64,000 bases of DNA, taken from NCBI GenBank assembly GCA_037440405.1, contig JBBIUE010000019.1:3633-67632 (forward strand). The letters run 5' to 3'. This document shows, one piece after another, positions 53,925 through 62,601 of this stretch. Every line of letters starts with the position of its first letter. Position 1 is the stretch's first letter. Made by a program: the position numbers and the translations under genes. The notes under the pieces are model-generated. The model made no database searches, was not told where the DNA came from, and saw only the letters and a program-made list of their open reading frames with translations. This DNA is from JANMGV01 sp037440405. GTDB lineage: Bacteria; Planctomycetota; Planctomycetia; Pirellulales; Pirellulaceae.

Positions 53925-56270
53925 ATGGAAAAGGTTCTGGCACACGGGACGGAACACTCAATTGCTTCGGAAACATCGTCACGGCATGATGAACCGATGG
54001 AGACGTTTTCTTACAACGATTCCGTGGTTCGCATGTTCGCGTTTGCCACAGTTTTTTGGGGGATCGTGGCGTTTTTGGTTGGACTCTACGTTGCGCTTCA
54101 ATTGGTACTGCCACAGTTGAGCTTTCGTTTGCCGTGGCTGACCCTCGGAAGAATTCGACCGCTGCACACGAACGCTGCCATCTTCGCTTTTGGTGGGAAC
54201 GCGATTTTTGCCGGTATCTATTACTCTACGCAACGTTTGTGTAAGACTCGAATGTGGAGCGACCTTCTCGGCTGGCTGCACTTCTGGGGCTGGCAATTCA
54301 TTATCGTCGCCGATGCAATCTTTTTGCCACTCGGCATGACGCAAGGCAAAGAGTATGCAGAACCAGAATGGCCGATCGATATCGCTATCGCGGTAGTGTG
54401 GGTTGTTTTTTTCGGCGTCAATTTTTTCATGACCCTGGTGAAACGCCGAGAGAGGCATATGTACGTCGCTTTGTGGTTTTACATCGCGACGATCATCACA
54501 GTTGCCGTGCTCCATGTTTTCAACAATCTGTGCGTGCCGATTTTCGCCGAGGGTGAGTTCGTCAAGAGTTACTCGCTCTATGCCGGCGTGCAAGATGCAT
54601 TCATGCAGTGGTGGTATGGCCACAACGCAGTGGCGTTTTTTCTCACAACTCCGTTTCTTGGGCTGATGTACTATTTTCTGCCCAAGGCGGCGGATCGACC
54701 AGTGTTCTCCTACAAACTGAGCATCGTCCATTTCTGGTCGCTCGTTTTTATGTACATCTGGGCCGGACCGCACCACTTGCACTATTCCGCCATGCCGGAA
54801 TGGGCTTCTACTTTGGGAATGTTGTTCTCTGTCATGTTGTGGATGCCATCCTGGGGCGGCATGATCAACGGATTGTTTACGCTTCGAGGTGCCTGGTCGA
54901 AAGTTTCGGTCGATCCCGTCCTCAAGTTCTTCGTGGCCGGAATTACCTTCTACGGCATGAGCACCTTCGAAGGGCCCATGCTGAGTATCAAAAGCGTCAA
55001 CGCTCTATCGCACAATACGGATTGGACCATCGCCCATGTTCACAGCGGAGCCTTGGGCTGGAATGGTTTTATCACCTTTGGCATGCTCTATTGGTTAGCC
55101 CCTCGTATTTTCCAAACGAATCTTTTCAGCACTCGTTTAGCCACTTGGCATTTCTGGATTTCCACGATTGGCTTGCTAGGATATATCATCCCAATCTATG
55201 TTGCTGGATTGACCCAGGGCCTGCAGTTGCGAGCATTGGATGAGAATGGTCAGCTTCTCTATCCCGACTTTCTGAAGACCGTTCAGACGATTCTCCCCAT
55301 GTATTGGCTTCGGGTCATCGGTGGATCGCTCTACGTCACCGGAGCGCTACTGATGATCGTCAATTTCGTGGCCACCTGGATGCGTCGACCTGCGAAATAC
55401 GAAGTGCCGATTTATTCGGCTCCACGATTGTCGCGAGACTACATGGATCCGGCGCCTCCGAAGAGCGATTTAGCAACCGTTGCAGAAGTCGCCAAGTCGA
55501 TCGATGTCTGGAGCCGATTGACTTGGCACCGACGCTGGGAACGATTGCCGATCCGATTCTCGGTTTTGGTCTTTGTTGCTGTGGTGGTCGCCTCACTCTT
55601 CGAAGTCATCCCGACCTTTTTGATTCGTTCGAACATTCCAACCATTTCGACGGTGAAGCCCTACACGCCGCTCGAGTTGGCTGGACGGGATATCTATGTC
55701 GCGGAAGGTTGTTATGGCTGCCACACGCAAATGGTCAGGCCGATTGTTTCCGAGACCATTCGTTATGGAGAATATTCGAAGCCCGGCGAATACATCTACG
55801 ACCATCCCTTTCAATGGGGATCGCGACGGGTGGGACCGGATTTGCACCGCCGAGGCGGTGGTGCTCAATCCAATTACTGGCACTATCGGCATTTGATCAA
55901 TCCGCAGGAAGTCAGCCAAAATTCGATCATGCCAATCTACGAGCACCTAAAATACGACAAGCTCAACTTTGCAGCGATACCTGAAAGGGTCCGAGCTGCG
56001 ACGTTTTTGGGAGCGAAATACGATTTCCCCATCGAGGAGTCCGCTGAGGTGGCAAAGCAGCAAGCGCTCGAAGTGGCTGGAGTCTTGGTCGAGCAAGGTG
56101 GGCCCGTGGGCCTTCAGGATACGAAGATGATCGCCCTAATCGCTTACCTTCAGCGGTTGGGGACCGATATCAACCGAACCGAATCAGCAACTCCTGCTCC
56201 GTCACCCCAACCGACTGAAGCCGAAGTTGCATCGGCGAATCAAAGCGATTCACTTGCTAAAACGGAGTAA
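53925..56270 (+). CDS. ccoNO: cbb3-type cytochrome c oxidase, fused CcoN-CcoO
   Basis: A 781-residue fusion. Residues about 25-480 are CcoN, the 12-helix catalytic subunit: haem ligand His in LHTNAAIFAFGG, CuB ligand in GHNAVAF, the His pair in AGPHHLHYSAMPEW and haem ligands in IAHVHSGALGW. After a linker (about 490-540) comes CcoO with one anchoring helix and a c-type haem site EGCYGCHTQMVRP (about residue 596), followed by FQWGSRRVGPDLHRRGG and an axial Met in NSIMPIYEHL. ATG 53925 follows GAGGAG; the frame opens 40 codons earlier. Reduces O2 at low concentration in the membrane. First gene of the cco operon. Confidence 0.95.
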   Translation: MEKVLAHGTEHSIASETSSRHDEPMETFSYNDSVVRMFAFATVFWGIVAFLVGLYVALQLVLPQLSFRLPWLTLGRIRPLHTNAAIFAFGGNAIFAGIYYSTQRLCKTRMWSDLLGWLHFWGWQFIIVADAIFLPLGMTQGKEYAEPEWPIDIAIAVVWVVFFGVNFFMTLVKRRERHMYVALWFYIATIITVAVLHVFNNLCVPIFAEGEFVKSYSLYAGVQDAFMQWWYGHNAVAFFLTTPFLGLMYYFLPKAADRPVFSYKLSIVHFWSLVFMYIWAGPHHLHYSAMPEWASTLGMLFSVMLWMPSWGGMINGLFTLRGAWSKVSVDPVLKFFVAGITFYGMSTFEGPMLSIKSVNALSHNTDWTIAHVHSGALGWNGFITFGMLYWLAPRIFQTNLFSTRLATWHFWISTIGLLGYIIPIYVAGLTQGLQLRALDENGQLLYPDFLKTVQTILPMYWLRVIGGSLYVTGALLMIVNFVATWMRRPAKYEVPIYSAPRLSRDYMDPAPPKSDLATVAEVAKSIDVWSRLTWHRRWERLPIRFSVLVFVAVVVASLFEVIPTFLIRSNIPTISTVKPYTPLELAGRDIYVAEGCYGCHTQMVRPIVSETIRYGEYSKPGEYIYDHPFQWGSRRVGPDLHRRGGGAQSNYWHYRHLINPQEVSQNSIMPIYEHLKYDKLNFAAIPERVRAATFLGAKYDFPIEESAEVAKQQALEVAGVLVEQGGPVGLQDTKMIALIAYLQRLGTDINRTESATPAPSPQPTEAEVASANQSDSLAKTE

Positions 56271-56275
56271 ACAGC

Positions 56276-56449
56276 ATGATCCGTGACGTTGTTTCCCATC
56301 TCGATTATTCGCTCTGTGCTGAGATCGCCCTGGCACTTTTTGTAATTGTCTTCATTGCCGTAGCGATCCGGACTGCGCTGTACAAACGTTCCGAGACCGA
56401 GAGGATGGCCAATCTTCCGCTGGAAGAGACTCAGAAGGAGCTATTCTGA
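56276..56449 (+). CDS. ccoQ: CcoQ-like small oxidase subunit, 57 aa
   Basis: A short gene between ccoNO and ccoP, 5 bases after the former, with its stop overlapping the ccoP start (TGATG). The product MIRDVVSHLDYSLCAEIALA... has one membrane helix (AEIALALFVIVFIAVAIRTA, about residues 16-35) and a polar tail ending in LPLEETQKELF. Size, topology and place are those of CcoQ/FixQ, a single-helix stabilising subunit of cbb3 oxidases. Sequence similarity is not needed for, nor sufficient to prove, the name. Confidence 0.8.
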   Translation: MIRDVVSHLDYSLCAEIALALFVIVFIAVAIRTALYKRSETERMANLPLEETQKELF

Positions 56450-57069
56450 TGAACCAAGAGATGGATGCCCAAATTCTTACTGATCACAGCAACGATGGGA
56501 TCAAGGAATATGACAACCCGCTACCCGGCTGGTGGACCTGGATTTTCGTAGTGACGATTGTCTTCAGCGTGTTCTACTTCATTTACTATCATTTCGGCGG
56601 TCCCGTCGATCGTACGGTCGCGGCCGAGTATGACGACGAGAAGCGCAATCTGCTGCTGAAGCAGTTCGGTGAATTGGGAGACCTGACGCCGGACCGTCCT
56701 ACCTTGGTACGATTCCTGAATGACGAGAAATGGGTCAAGTTCGGTGAGGGGACATACAAGACGCACTGTCAGTCGTGCCACGGACCGGATGGAGGCGGAT
56801 CGGTGGGGCCGAACTTGGCTGACTCGCAATGGAAGAATATCCGACATATTGAAGATATCGGTCGCGCGGTCGCTGAAGGGGCTGGCGGTGCAGCCATGCC
56901 TGCTTGGAAGAATCGATTGCATCCCAATGAGGTTGTAATGGTCTCCGCTTACGTTGCATCCTTGCTCGGTTCGACCCCCACCAACCCCAAGGGCCCCGAC
57001 GGGGCAGTCAAGATTGAAAGTTGGGACTCGGACATTCAGTCATTAAATCAGTCGGAAGCAGTGGAGTAA
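56449..57069 (+). CDS. ccoP: cbb3 oxidase mono-haem cytochrome c subunit (CcoP)
   Basis: A 206-residue protein: an N-terminal segment with EYDNPLPGWWTWIFVVTIVFS, the typical CcoP start and membrane helix, then one cytochrome c domain with CQSCH (about residue 107), the GPDGGGSVGPNLAD loop and the axial Met in GGAAMPAWKNRL. Standard CcoP has two CxxCH domains; here only one is present and the protein ends soon after, so electrons would enter through a single haem. Overlaps ccoQ by one base and is followed 10 bases later by ccoG. Confidence 0.93.
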   Translation: MNQEMDAQILTDHSNDGIKEYDNPLPGWWTWIFVVTIVFSVFYFIYYHFGGPVDRTVAAEYDDEKRNLLLKQFGELGDLTPDRPTLVRFLNDEKWVKFGEGTYKTHCQSCHGPDGGGSVGPNLADSQWKNIRHIEDIGRAVAEGAGGAAMPAWKNRLHPNEVVMVSAYVASLLGSTPTNPKGPDGAVKIESWDSDIQSLNQSEAVE

Positions 57070-57079
57070 TCGTGTCGCC

Positions 57080-58531
57080 ATGTCTAAGTTCGATGTGGCC
57101 AAGCCGCCCGCTCCCACCAGCTCTCGAAACGAGTCAGGAGTCATACTTGAGGCCGAGGAACATGTCCTGGCGACTTTGGAGAAGGACGGCTCTCGCCGCT
57201 GGCTCTACCCTCGACTTGCGACTGGAAAACTTTGGCAAGCCCGCCGGATCATCGCATACTTGCTGATTGCGGTGTTTGTCTTGGTGCCTCACTTTCGAGT
57301 AGGCGGCAAACCTGCGGTACTTCTCGACCTTGCCTCCCGGAAATTCCATATCTTCGGGTTGACGTTCTTGCCGACGGATACGTTCCTGTTGGCGCTGTTT
57401 TTGATCAGCGCCTTGGTGAGCATTCTATTGCTCACGGCAGTCGTCGGTCGTGTGTGGTGTGGATGGGCATGTCCTCAAACAGTCTTCATGGAGTTTGTTT
57501 TTCGTCCCATCGATCGATTGTTTTATGGAACCAAAGGACGAGGAGGAGTCCCCAAATCGAAGCTTCCTCTGTGGAAAGGAGCACTTCGATTCCTTGTTTA
57601 TCTCGTCCTCGCGGCTCTGCTGGCACACACATTTTTGGCCTATTTCATCGGTACCGAGAGGTTGGCAGTTTGGGTGCGCCAGTCGCCTTGGGAGCACCCC
57701 AAGCCGTTTCTTATCATGCTGGTCGCAACCGCAGCCATGATGTTCGATGCCATCTACTTTCGTGAACAATTGTGCTTGATCGCTTGTCCTTATGGCCGGT
57801 TTCAGTCGGTGATGTTGGATCGGCAGAGTTTGATCGTCGCCTACGATCATCGGCGCGGCGAGCCGCGAGGGAAAGGGAAATCGTTGCCAGTCGTGGAAAC
57901 GAAACTTGGCGACTGTGTTGACTGCGGGATGTGTGTGCAGGTCTGTCCAACAGGTATCGACATACGCAATGGCTTGCAGATGGAATGCATCAACTGCACC
58001 CAGTGCATTGATGCCTGTAACGCTGTCATGTCCAAGCTGCAGCGCCCGCTTGGGCTCATTCGCTATGCTTCGCAGGCCGGCATCGAAGGCAAATCGAAAT
58101 CGATCCTACGTCCCAGGTTGTTAGTTTATCCCTTGGTCCTAACCGCTGTGTTCGGGCTTTTCCTGACGCTGTTAGCGAACCGCATGAATTTTGACGCCAA
58201 GCTCTTTCGGAATCGTGGGCAACTGTTTTACGTGAACGAGCTGAAGGACATCGAGAACAGCGTTCGACTTGACTTAGTGAATCGCACCGATCAAAAACGA
58301 GAATACCAACTGCGTGTCATCTCGCCGGACAACGTCCAGCTCAAGCTTGTTGAGTCCGATCGTCTTGGACTGGCCGGTTCCCAGAGTCACATCTTCCCGC
58401 TGTTATTGACCGCCCCATACGGTGTCTTTCGAGATGGAACATGCGAAGTGGAACTCGAGCTTCGCGATGATCTTGGCGAGCACGTGATTTTGAAGCACCA
58501 AATGATCGGGCCAGAAAGTCCGCCCAGGTGA
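57080..58531 (+). CDS. ccoG: cbb3 oxidase accessory protein CcoG (FixG/RdxA)
   Basis: A 483-residue membrane protein with five or so hydrophobic segments, WCGWACPQTVFMEF as an extra Cys motif, and two 4Fe-4S clusters in CVDCGMCVQVCPTG and CINCTQCIDACN (about residues 280-315). The C-terminal 100 residues form a periplasmic Ig-like domain. CcoG reduces copper for insertion into the CuB site of cbb3 oxidases (family knowledge). Follows ccoP by 10 bases. Confidence 0.95.
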   Translation: MSKFDVAKPPAPTSSRNESGVILEAEEHVLATLEKDGSRRWLYPRLATGKLWQARRIIAYLLIAVFVLVPHFRVGGKPAVLLDLASRKFHIFGLTFLPTDTFLLALFLISALVSILLLTAVVGRVWCGWACPQTVFMEFVFRPIDRLFYGTKGRGGVPKSKLPLWKGALRFLVYLVLAALLAHTFLAYFIGTERLAVWVRQSPWEHPKPFLIMLVATAAMMFDAIYFREQLCLIACPYGRFQSVMLDRQSLIVAYDHRRGEPRGKGKSLPVVETKLGDCVDCGMCVQVCPTGIDIRNGLQMECINCTQCIDACNAVMSKLQRPLGLIRYASQAGIEGKSKSILRPRLLVYPLVLTAVFGLFLTLLANRMNFDAKLFRNRGQLFYVNELKDIENSVRLDLVNRTDQKREYQLRVISPDNVQLKLVESDRLGLAGSQSHIFPLLLTAPYGVFRDGTCEVELELRDDLGEHVILKHQMIGPESPPR

Positions 58532-58535
58532 TCGC

Positions 58536-59078
58536 ATGACAAGAGATACAGCAAACACTTGGAGAGTTCAATCGATGAACCAAGCTCATCTTGAGCGCCG
58601 CGCACGTCGATTTTGGGGAGCATTTGTTGTCGGCCTGCTCACCATGAGCGTATCGATGTGGGGGTACGCAGTCTATCTGGGTGTCACGGACAATGCCACG
58701 GCAATCGTCCCTGACTATCATCAGCGAGCATTGGATTGGGATCGATATGCGCGGTCCGTTCAGGCGAGTCGGGAGCTAGGATGGGTCGTTCAGTTCGTTC
58801 CTGGAAAATTGGATCCGCAGGACGTGAAACGAATCATTGAACTGTTCGTTCGCGACTCCGACGGGCAGCTAGTTCGAGGATGCTCTGGGACGCTCAAGAT
58901 GTACCACTTGGCTCGGGCCAGTGCTGTCTACGAATGCGAACTCTCTGAAACGGAGCCGGGGACTTATTCGTCCCGCTTACCAATCGAACGTTCCGGACAA
59001 TGGCATTGCGAGGTCGAACTTCACCGTGATGCCGAACATTTTCATTGGTCCGAACAGCTCGAGCTTGAATTGCGGTAG
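58536..59078 (+). CDS. ccoH: cbb3 assembly protein CcoH/FixH
   Basis: A 180-residue protein with one N-terminal membrane helix (FWGAFVVGLLTMSVSMWGYAVY) and a beta-rich periplasmic domain; the segment DYHQRALDWDRYA and the end SGQWHCEVELHRD are typical for FixH. Begins 4 bases after ccoG; a second ATG at 58575 is also possible. Assists assembly or stability of the oxidase. Confidence 0.85.
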   Translation: MTRDTANTWRVQSMNQAHLERRARRFWGAFVVGLLTMSVSMWGYAVYLGVTDNATAIVPDYHQRALDWDRYARSVQASRELGWVVQFVPGKLDPQDVKRIIELFVRDSDGQLVRGCSGTLKMYHLARASAVYECELSETEPGTYSSRLPIERSGQWHCEVELHRDAEHFHWSEQLELELR

Positions 59079-59102
59079 CGAGTCGAAGGAAAGGTCTTCG
59101 GG

Positions 59103-59885
59103 ATGAATGGCATTCCTTTATTGATGGCCGTTTTTATTGCAAGCCTCATTGGTTCGCTCCATTGTGCAGGGATGTGTGGTCCTCTGGTGATGCTTTCCGT
59201 ATCAAGTGGCCGAACGGGACGTCCAATCATTCCCATACTCAGTTACCACGCTGGTCGACTACTCGCGTATGGATTCCTAGGGATCTTGGCAGGTTCGATC
59301 GGGATGGGAATCCATGATCTAGGTTTTCTTGCCGGGATGCAGCGCGCAGCAGCGCGCATCGCTGGTGGAGCGATGGTGGTAAGCGGGGCTCTCGCCATCC
59401 TCCATCTCTCGACTGGTCGAACTCACCAATTGTGGTTACCCAAATTTGGCCACCGCGTTCTGCGCGGGGTTAGTGCATTCGCACGTCGTCAATCCTCTGG
59501 AAAAAAATCCTTTCTCCTCGGCATACTGACCGCCTGTTTGCCGTGCGGATGGCTCTATGCATTCGTGCTAGCAGCGGTTGCGACTGCCTCACCGATTTGG
59601 GGTGCTGGAACGATGATCGCTTTCGCCCTAGGAGGCGTACCAGCACTGAGCATCATCGGCTTGAGCGGTGCAAAACTGCAATCATCGCTCGTTCGGTTTT
59701 CACCAATAATCGTAGCCTTGTTGGTGCTGGTGACCGGACTGAACTTCCTCTTGTTTCGGTCAGGTGGGCACGTCCATACTCAGGAACATTCCGTTCATCT
59801 CGCGTCCGTCCATGGAAAGCTCCCCCCGGTCTCTGGTATCGGCGAATGCCTTCCTGAAGAGGAGAGAGACCAGGATCGCCCATGA
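59103..59885 (+). CDS. SafE/TauE-type membrane protein of the cco operon
   Basis: A 260-residue protein with six hydrophobic segments. SLHCAGMCGP (about residues 17-26) and CLPCGWLYAFVLAA (about 145) are conserved Cys motifs of the cytochrome-biogenesis-type SafE family (UreH/CcdA-like). Such proteins occur in cco operons and are thought to export or supply copper to the oxidase. A His-rich tail (GGHVHTQEHSVHLASVHG) supports metal contact. Its end overlaps the ccoI start (ATGA). Confidence 0.85.
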   Translation: MNGIPLLMAVFIASLIGSLHCAGMCGPLVMLSVSSGRTGRPIIPILSYHAGRLLAYGFLGILAGSIGMGIHDLGFLAGMQRAAARIAGGAMVVSGALAILHLSTGRTHQLWLPKFGHRVLRGVSAFARRQSSGKKSFLLGILTACLPCGWLYAFVLAAVATASPIWGAGTMIAFALGGVPALSIIGLSGAKLQSSLVRFSPIIVALLVLVTGLNFLLFRSGGHVHTQEHSVHLASVHGKLPPVSGIGECLPEEERDQDRP

Positions 59886-62410
59886 CGACGCAGAACATAG
59901 ACAGTGCAGATCCAGCGGCCGACAAGTTGCCGACGCTTCATTCGCCAACCAATGAATCGGATTCGAAATTCGAATCCGACGTTCGATCGACCGATCATTG
60001 CCGACACTGTGGACAGACAAGCGGAGTCGATGAAACTGGATTTTGCTGCTCTGGATGTGAGTTGGCCTACAAAATCATTCGCAGCCAAGGATTAGATGAG
60101 TTTTATAGCATCCGTGAAAACGCTCAAACCGGACCAGCTAATGCGATTCCCAACGTGGAGGATGTGGACGCCTATGTCGAATACGATTCGCCGAAGTTCT
60201 GGCAAGAAAATGTGCGTCCCATCGCCGGAGGCTTAGTGACGTCGCAATTACGGCTCAAAGGAATCCACTGCGCCGCGTGCATCTGGTTACTCGAGCGATT
60301 GCCGCGAATCGTCCCCGGAGTCATCGAGGCTCGCGTTAATTTGCCGAAAGCGACGATCGAACTGACCTGGAGACCAACTCAAGCGAAGCTATCCAATGTA
60401 CTGTTGGCGATTGCACGACTGGGCTATCAAGCTGTTGCAAGCAGTAAGTTGTCACGAGAAGCGGCGAGAGCCAAGGAGAATCGTCAGCAGCTCATTCAAA
60501 TTGCCGTCGCCGCCGCTTGTTCCGCCAACATCATGCTCTTAGCCATTGCCATGTACGCCGGCGAGTGGACTGGTATGGCTGACGATCATCGGTACTTGTT
60601 TCGTACTGCGACGACCATCATCGGCCTTATCGCGTTGCTCGGTCCGGGCTCGATCTTTCTTCGCGGTGCCTGGTCAGCTCTGAGATTGCAAGTTCCGCAC
60701 ATGGACGTACCGGTGGCAGTCGGATTGCTCGTGGGTGCCGCGAGTGGGACATGGAACTCTCTCCGCAATAGTGGCGAACTTTATTTCGACTCGCTCGCCA
60801 TGTTGGTGTTTTTTCTGTTGATCGGGCGAACTCTTCAGAGTCGACAGCAGCAAAAGGCCAGCGACCAAGTGGATTTGTTGCGGCAACTCACCCCTCGCAC
60901 AGCCCGCCGCATTCGCGATGGCGTCACTGAGACGATTTCAAGTGATGAACTTGCCCCTGGTGATACTGTTGAGGTGCTGCCGGACCGGCTAATTCCGGCC
61001 GATGGAACGGTCATCTGGGGAGAAAGTGAAGTGGATGAATCGCTCTTGACGGGCGAATCCCACTTGACGGTCGTGCGTCCACGCAGCCCGGTGATATCTG
61101 GATCGTTGAATCGTCGTGCTGCGATTCGAGTCCGTGTCGAAAGAGTCGGTGAAAAAACGCGACTCGGAGAACTTGCGAAGAGCATGGAATCCGCATCGCT
61201 TCAAAAAACACCCGTTGTTCTACTGGCGAATCGCATCAGCGGTATCTTCGTTGTGGTTGTGCTGATCATCGCCACGATCGTAGGCTTGGTTTGGTGGACG
61301 ATCGACTCTTCCGTATGGGTCGATCGCGTTGTTGCCGTTTTAATCGTTGCTTGCCCTTGTGCCCTGGGGCTGGCGACGCCCTTGGCGGTTGCGGTCGGCT
61401 TGAGCATCGCTGCTCGGCGTGGCATTTTGATCAAGGGCGGAGAGACGCTACAGCGCCTGGCCGGAACCGGCACCATCTTTTTCGATAAGACGGGGACACT
61501 CACACAGGGCAAGCTTCTTGTGAGGCAGTGGCGGGGCCCATTGTCTGCCCTAGAGGCCGCGGCCGTACTTGAATCCGGCAGCAAACACCCCGTCGCGGAA
61601 ACACTTCGGCAATATGCAGCACAGCGACTCGGGCCTGAGCGATCGCGCGAGTCGCAGCCTGCGGAGGAGGTTCAGTTCCATCTGGGGCTCGGCGTTCGAG
61701 GTCGTTTTCGCGGAGAATACTATTTCGTGGGAAGCGAAGCCTACTTACATGCCAACCAAGTACCCATCGCGGACTCCTGGAGACGGCTTGCTGACCAAAT
61801 TGCTGGACCAGCATACAGTGTTGTCTGGGTCGCATCAGATAAGCATGTCCTGGCCTGTGCGATTCTCGATGACGAAATTCGATCCGAGGCCCAGGGAGTA
61901 CTGCATCGGCTACAGACGCTCGGATGGAACGTGGAAATGTTGAGCGGTGATGTTCCGGCGGCGGTTGCCAACGTCGCCCGTCAGATCGACTTGCCGACAT
62001 CGGCAACTCATGCCCAAGTGCTGCCGGAGAACAAGCTTCAGTTCGTTGAGGCCCAAAAAAAATTGGGGCAAACCGTCGTGATGGTCGGGGACGGAGTCAA
62101 TGATGCTGCTGCTCTCGCCGCCGCCGATATTGGAATCGCTGTCGAGGGAGGTGCAGAGGTCAGCCTGCAAGCCGCTGATGTCTTTCTTGCCAACGGTTCA
62201 TTGAAAGGAATCGAATCCGTCATCGATTTAGCGCGACGCACCATGCGCATCATCCGCAGAAATAGCATCGCTTCGGTAAGTTACAATGTGGGTGCGGTCA
62301 CCGCTGCAGCTTGTGGTTGGCTTCATCCTCTTGCGGCAGCTATCCTCATGCCTATCAGTAGTTTGACCGTTATCCTTGTCACTCTATCTGGCCATCGTTG
62401 GAGGAATTAG
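59882..62410 (+). CDS. ccoI: copper-translocating P1B-type ATPase CcoI (FixI)
   Basis: An 842-residue pump. The N-terminus has a metal-binding Cys cluster (HCRHCG...FCCSGC, residues about 38-60) and an HMA-like domain with CAAC in KGIHCAACIWLL. Eight membrane segments follow, with CPC in IVACPCALGLATP (about 490), the phosphorylated Asp535 in DKTGTLTQG, and GDGVNDAAAL (about 736). The HP motif is present as SGSKHPVA. The CPC and operon place make Cu+ the likely cargo, delivered for oxidase maturation. Overlaps the SafE gene by 4 bases. Confidence 0.96.
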   Translation: MTTQNIDSADPAADKLPTLHSPTNESDSKFESDVRSTDHCRHCGQTSGVDETGFCCSGCELAYKIIRSQGLDEFYSIRENAQTGPANAIPNVEDVDAYVEYDSPKFWQENVRPIAGGLVTSQLRLKGIHCAACIWLLERLPRIVPGVIEARVNLPKATIELTWRPTQAKLSNVLLAIARLGYQAVASSKLSREAARAKENRQQLIQIAVAAACSANIMLLAIAMYAGEWTGMADDHRYLFRTATTIIGLIALLGPGSIFLRGAWSALRLQVPHMDVPVAVGLLVGAASGTWNSLRNSGELYFDSLAMLVFFLLIGRTLQSRQQQKASDQVDLLRQLTPRTARRIRDGVTETISSDELAPGDTVEVLPDRLIPADGTVIWGESEVDESLLTGESHLTVVRPRSPVISGSLNRRAAIRVRVERVGEKTRLGELAKSMESASLQKTPVVLLANRISGIFVVVVLIIATIVGLVWWTIDSSVWVDRVVAVLIVACPCALGLATPLAVAVGLSIAARRGILIKGGETLQRLAGTGTIFFDKTGTLTQGKLLVRQWRGPLSALEAAAVLESGSKHPVAETLRQYAAQRLGPERSRESQPAEEVQFHLGLGVRGRFRGEYYFVGSEAYLHANQVPIADSWRRLADQIAGPAYSVVWVASDKHVLACAILDDEIRSEAQGVLHRLQTLGWNVEMLSGDVPAAVANVARQIDLPTSATHAQVLPENKLQFVEAQKKLGQTVVMVGDGVNDAAALAAADIGIAVEGGAEVSLQAADVFLANGSLKGIESVIDLARRTMRIIRRNSIASVSYNVGAVTAAACGWLHPLAAAILMPISSLTVILVTLSGHRWRN

Positions 62411-62412
62411 TC

Positions 62413-62601
62413 ATGTCCGTCGTCTACATTGTCCTCCCGTTAGCATTGCTCCTAGCTACTGCTGCTGTGATCGCCTTTGTCTTTGCGACCAAGCAAGGGC
62501 AGTTCGATGATCTCGAAACGCCCAAATATCGCATGCTGTGGGACGATCAGCCCGTCGCAGTTGCCAATAACAGCAAGGACGATTCGGAAACGTCGAAATA
62601 G
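62413..62601 (+). CDS. ccoS: cbb3 oxidase maturation protein CcoS
   Basis: A 62-residue single-helix protein: MSVVYIVLPLALLLATAAVIAFVFATKQGQFDDLETP is the CcoS pattern (helix followed by GQFDDLETP). ATG 62413 has GGAGGAATTAG upstream and lies 2 bases after ccoI. CcoS is needed for haem and copper insertion into CcoN. Last gene of the operon. Confidence 0.95.
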   Translation: MSVVYIVLPLALLLATAAVIAFVFATKQGQFDDLETPKYRMLWDDQPVAVANNSKDDSETSK

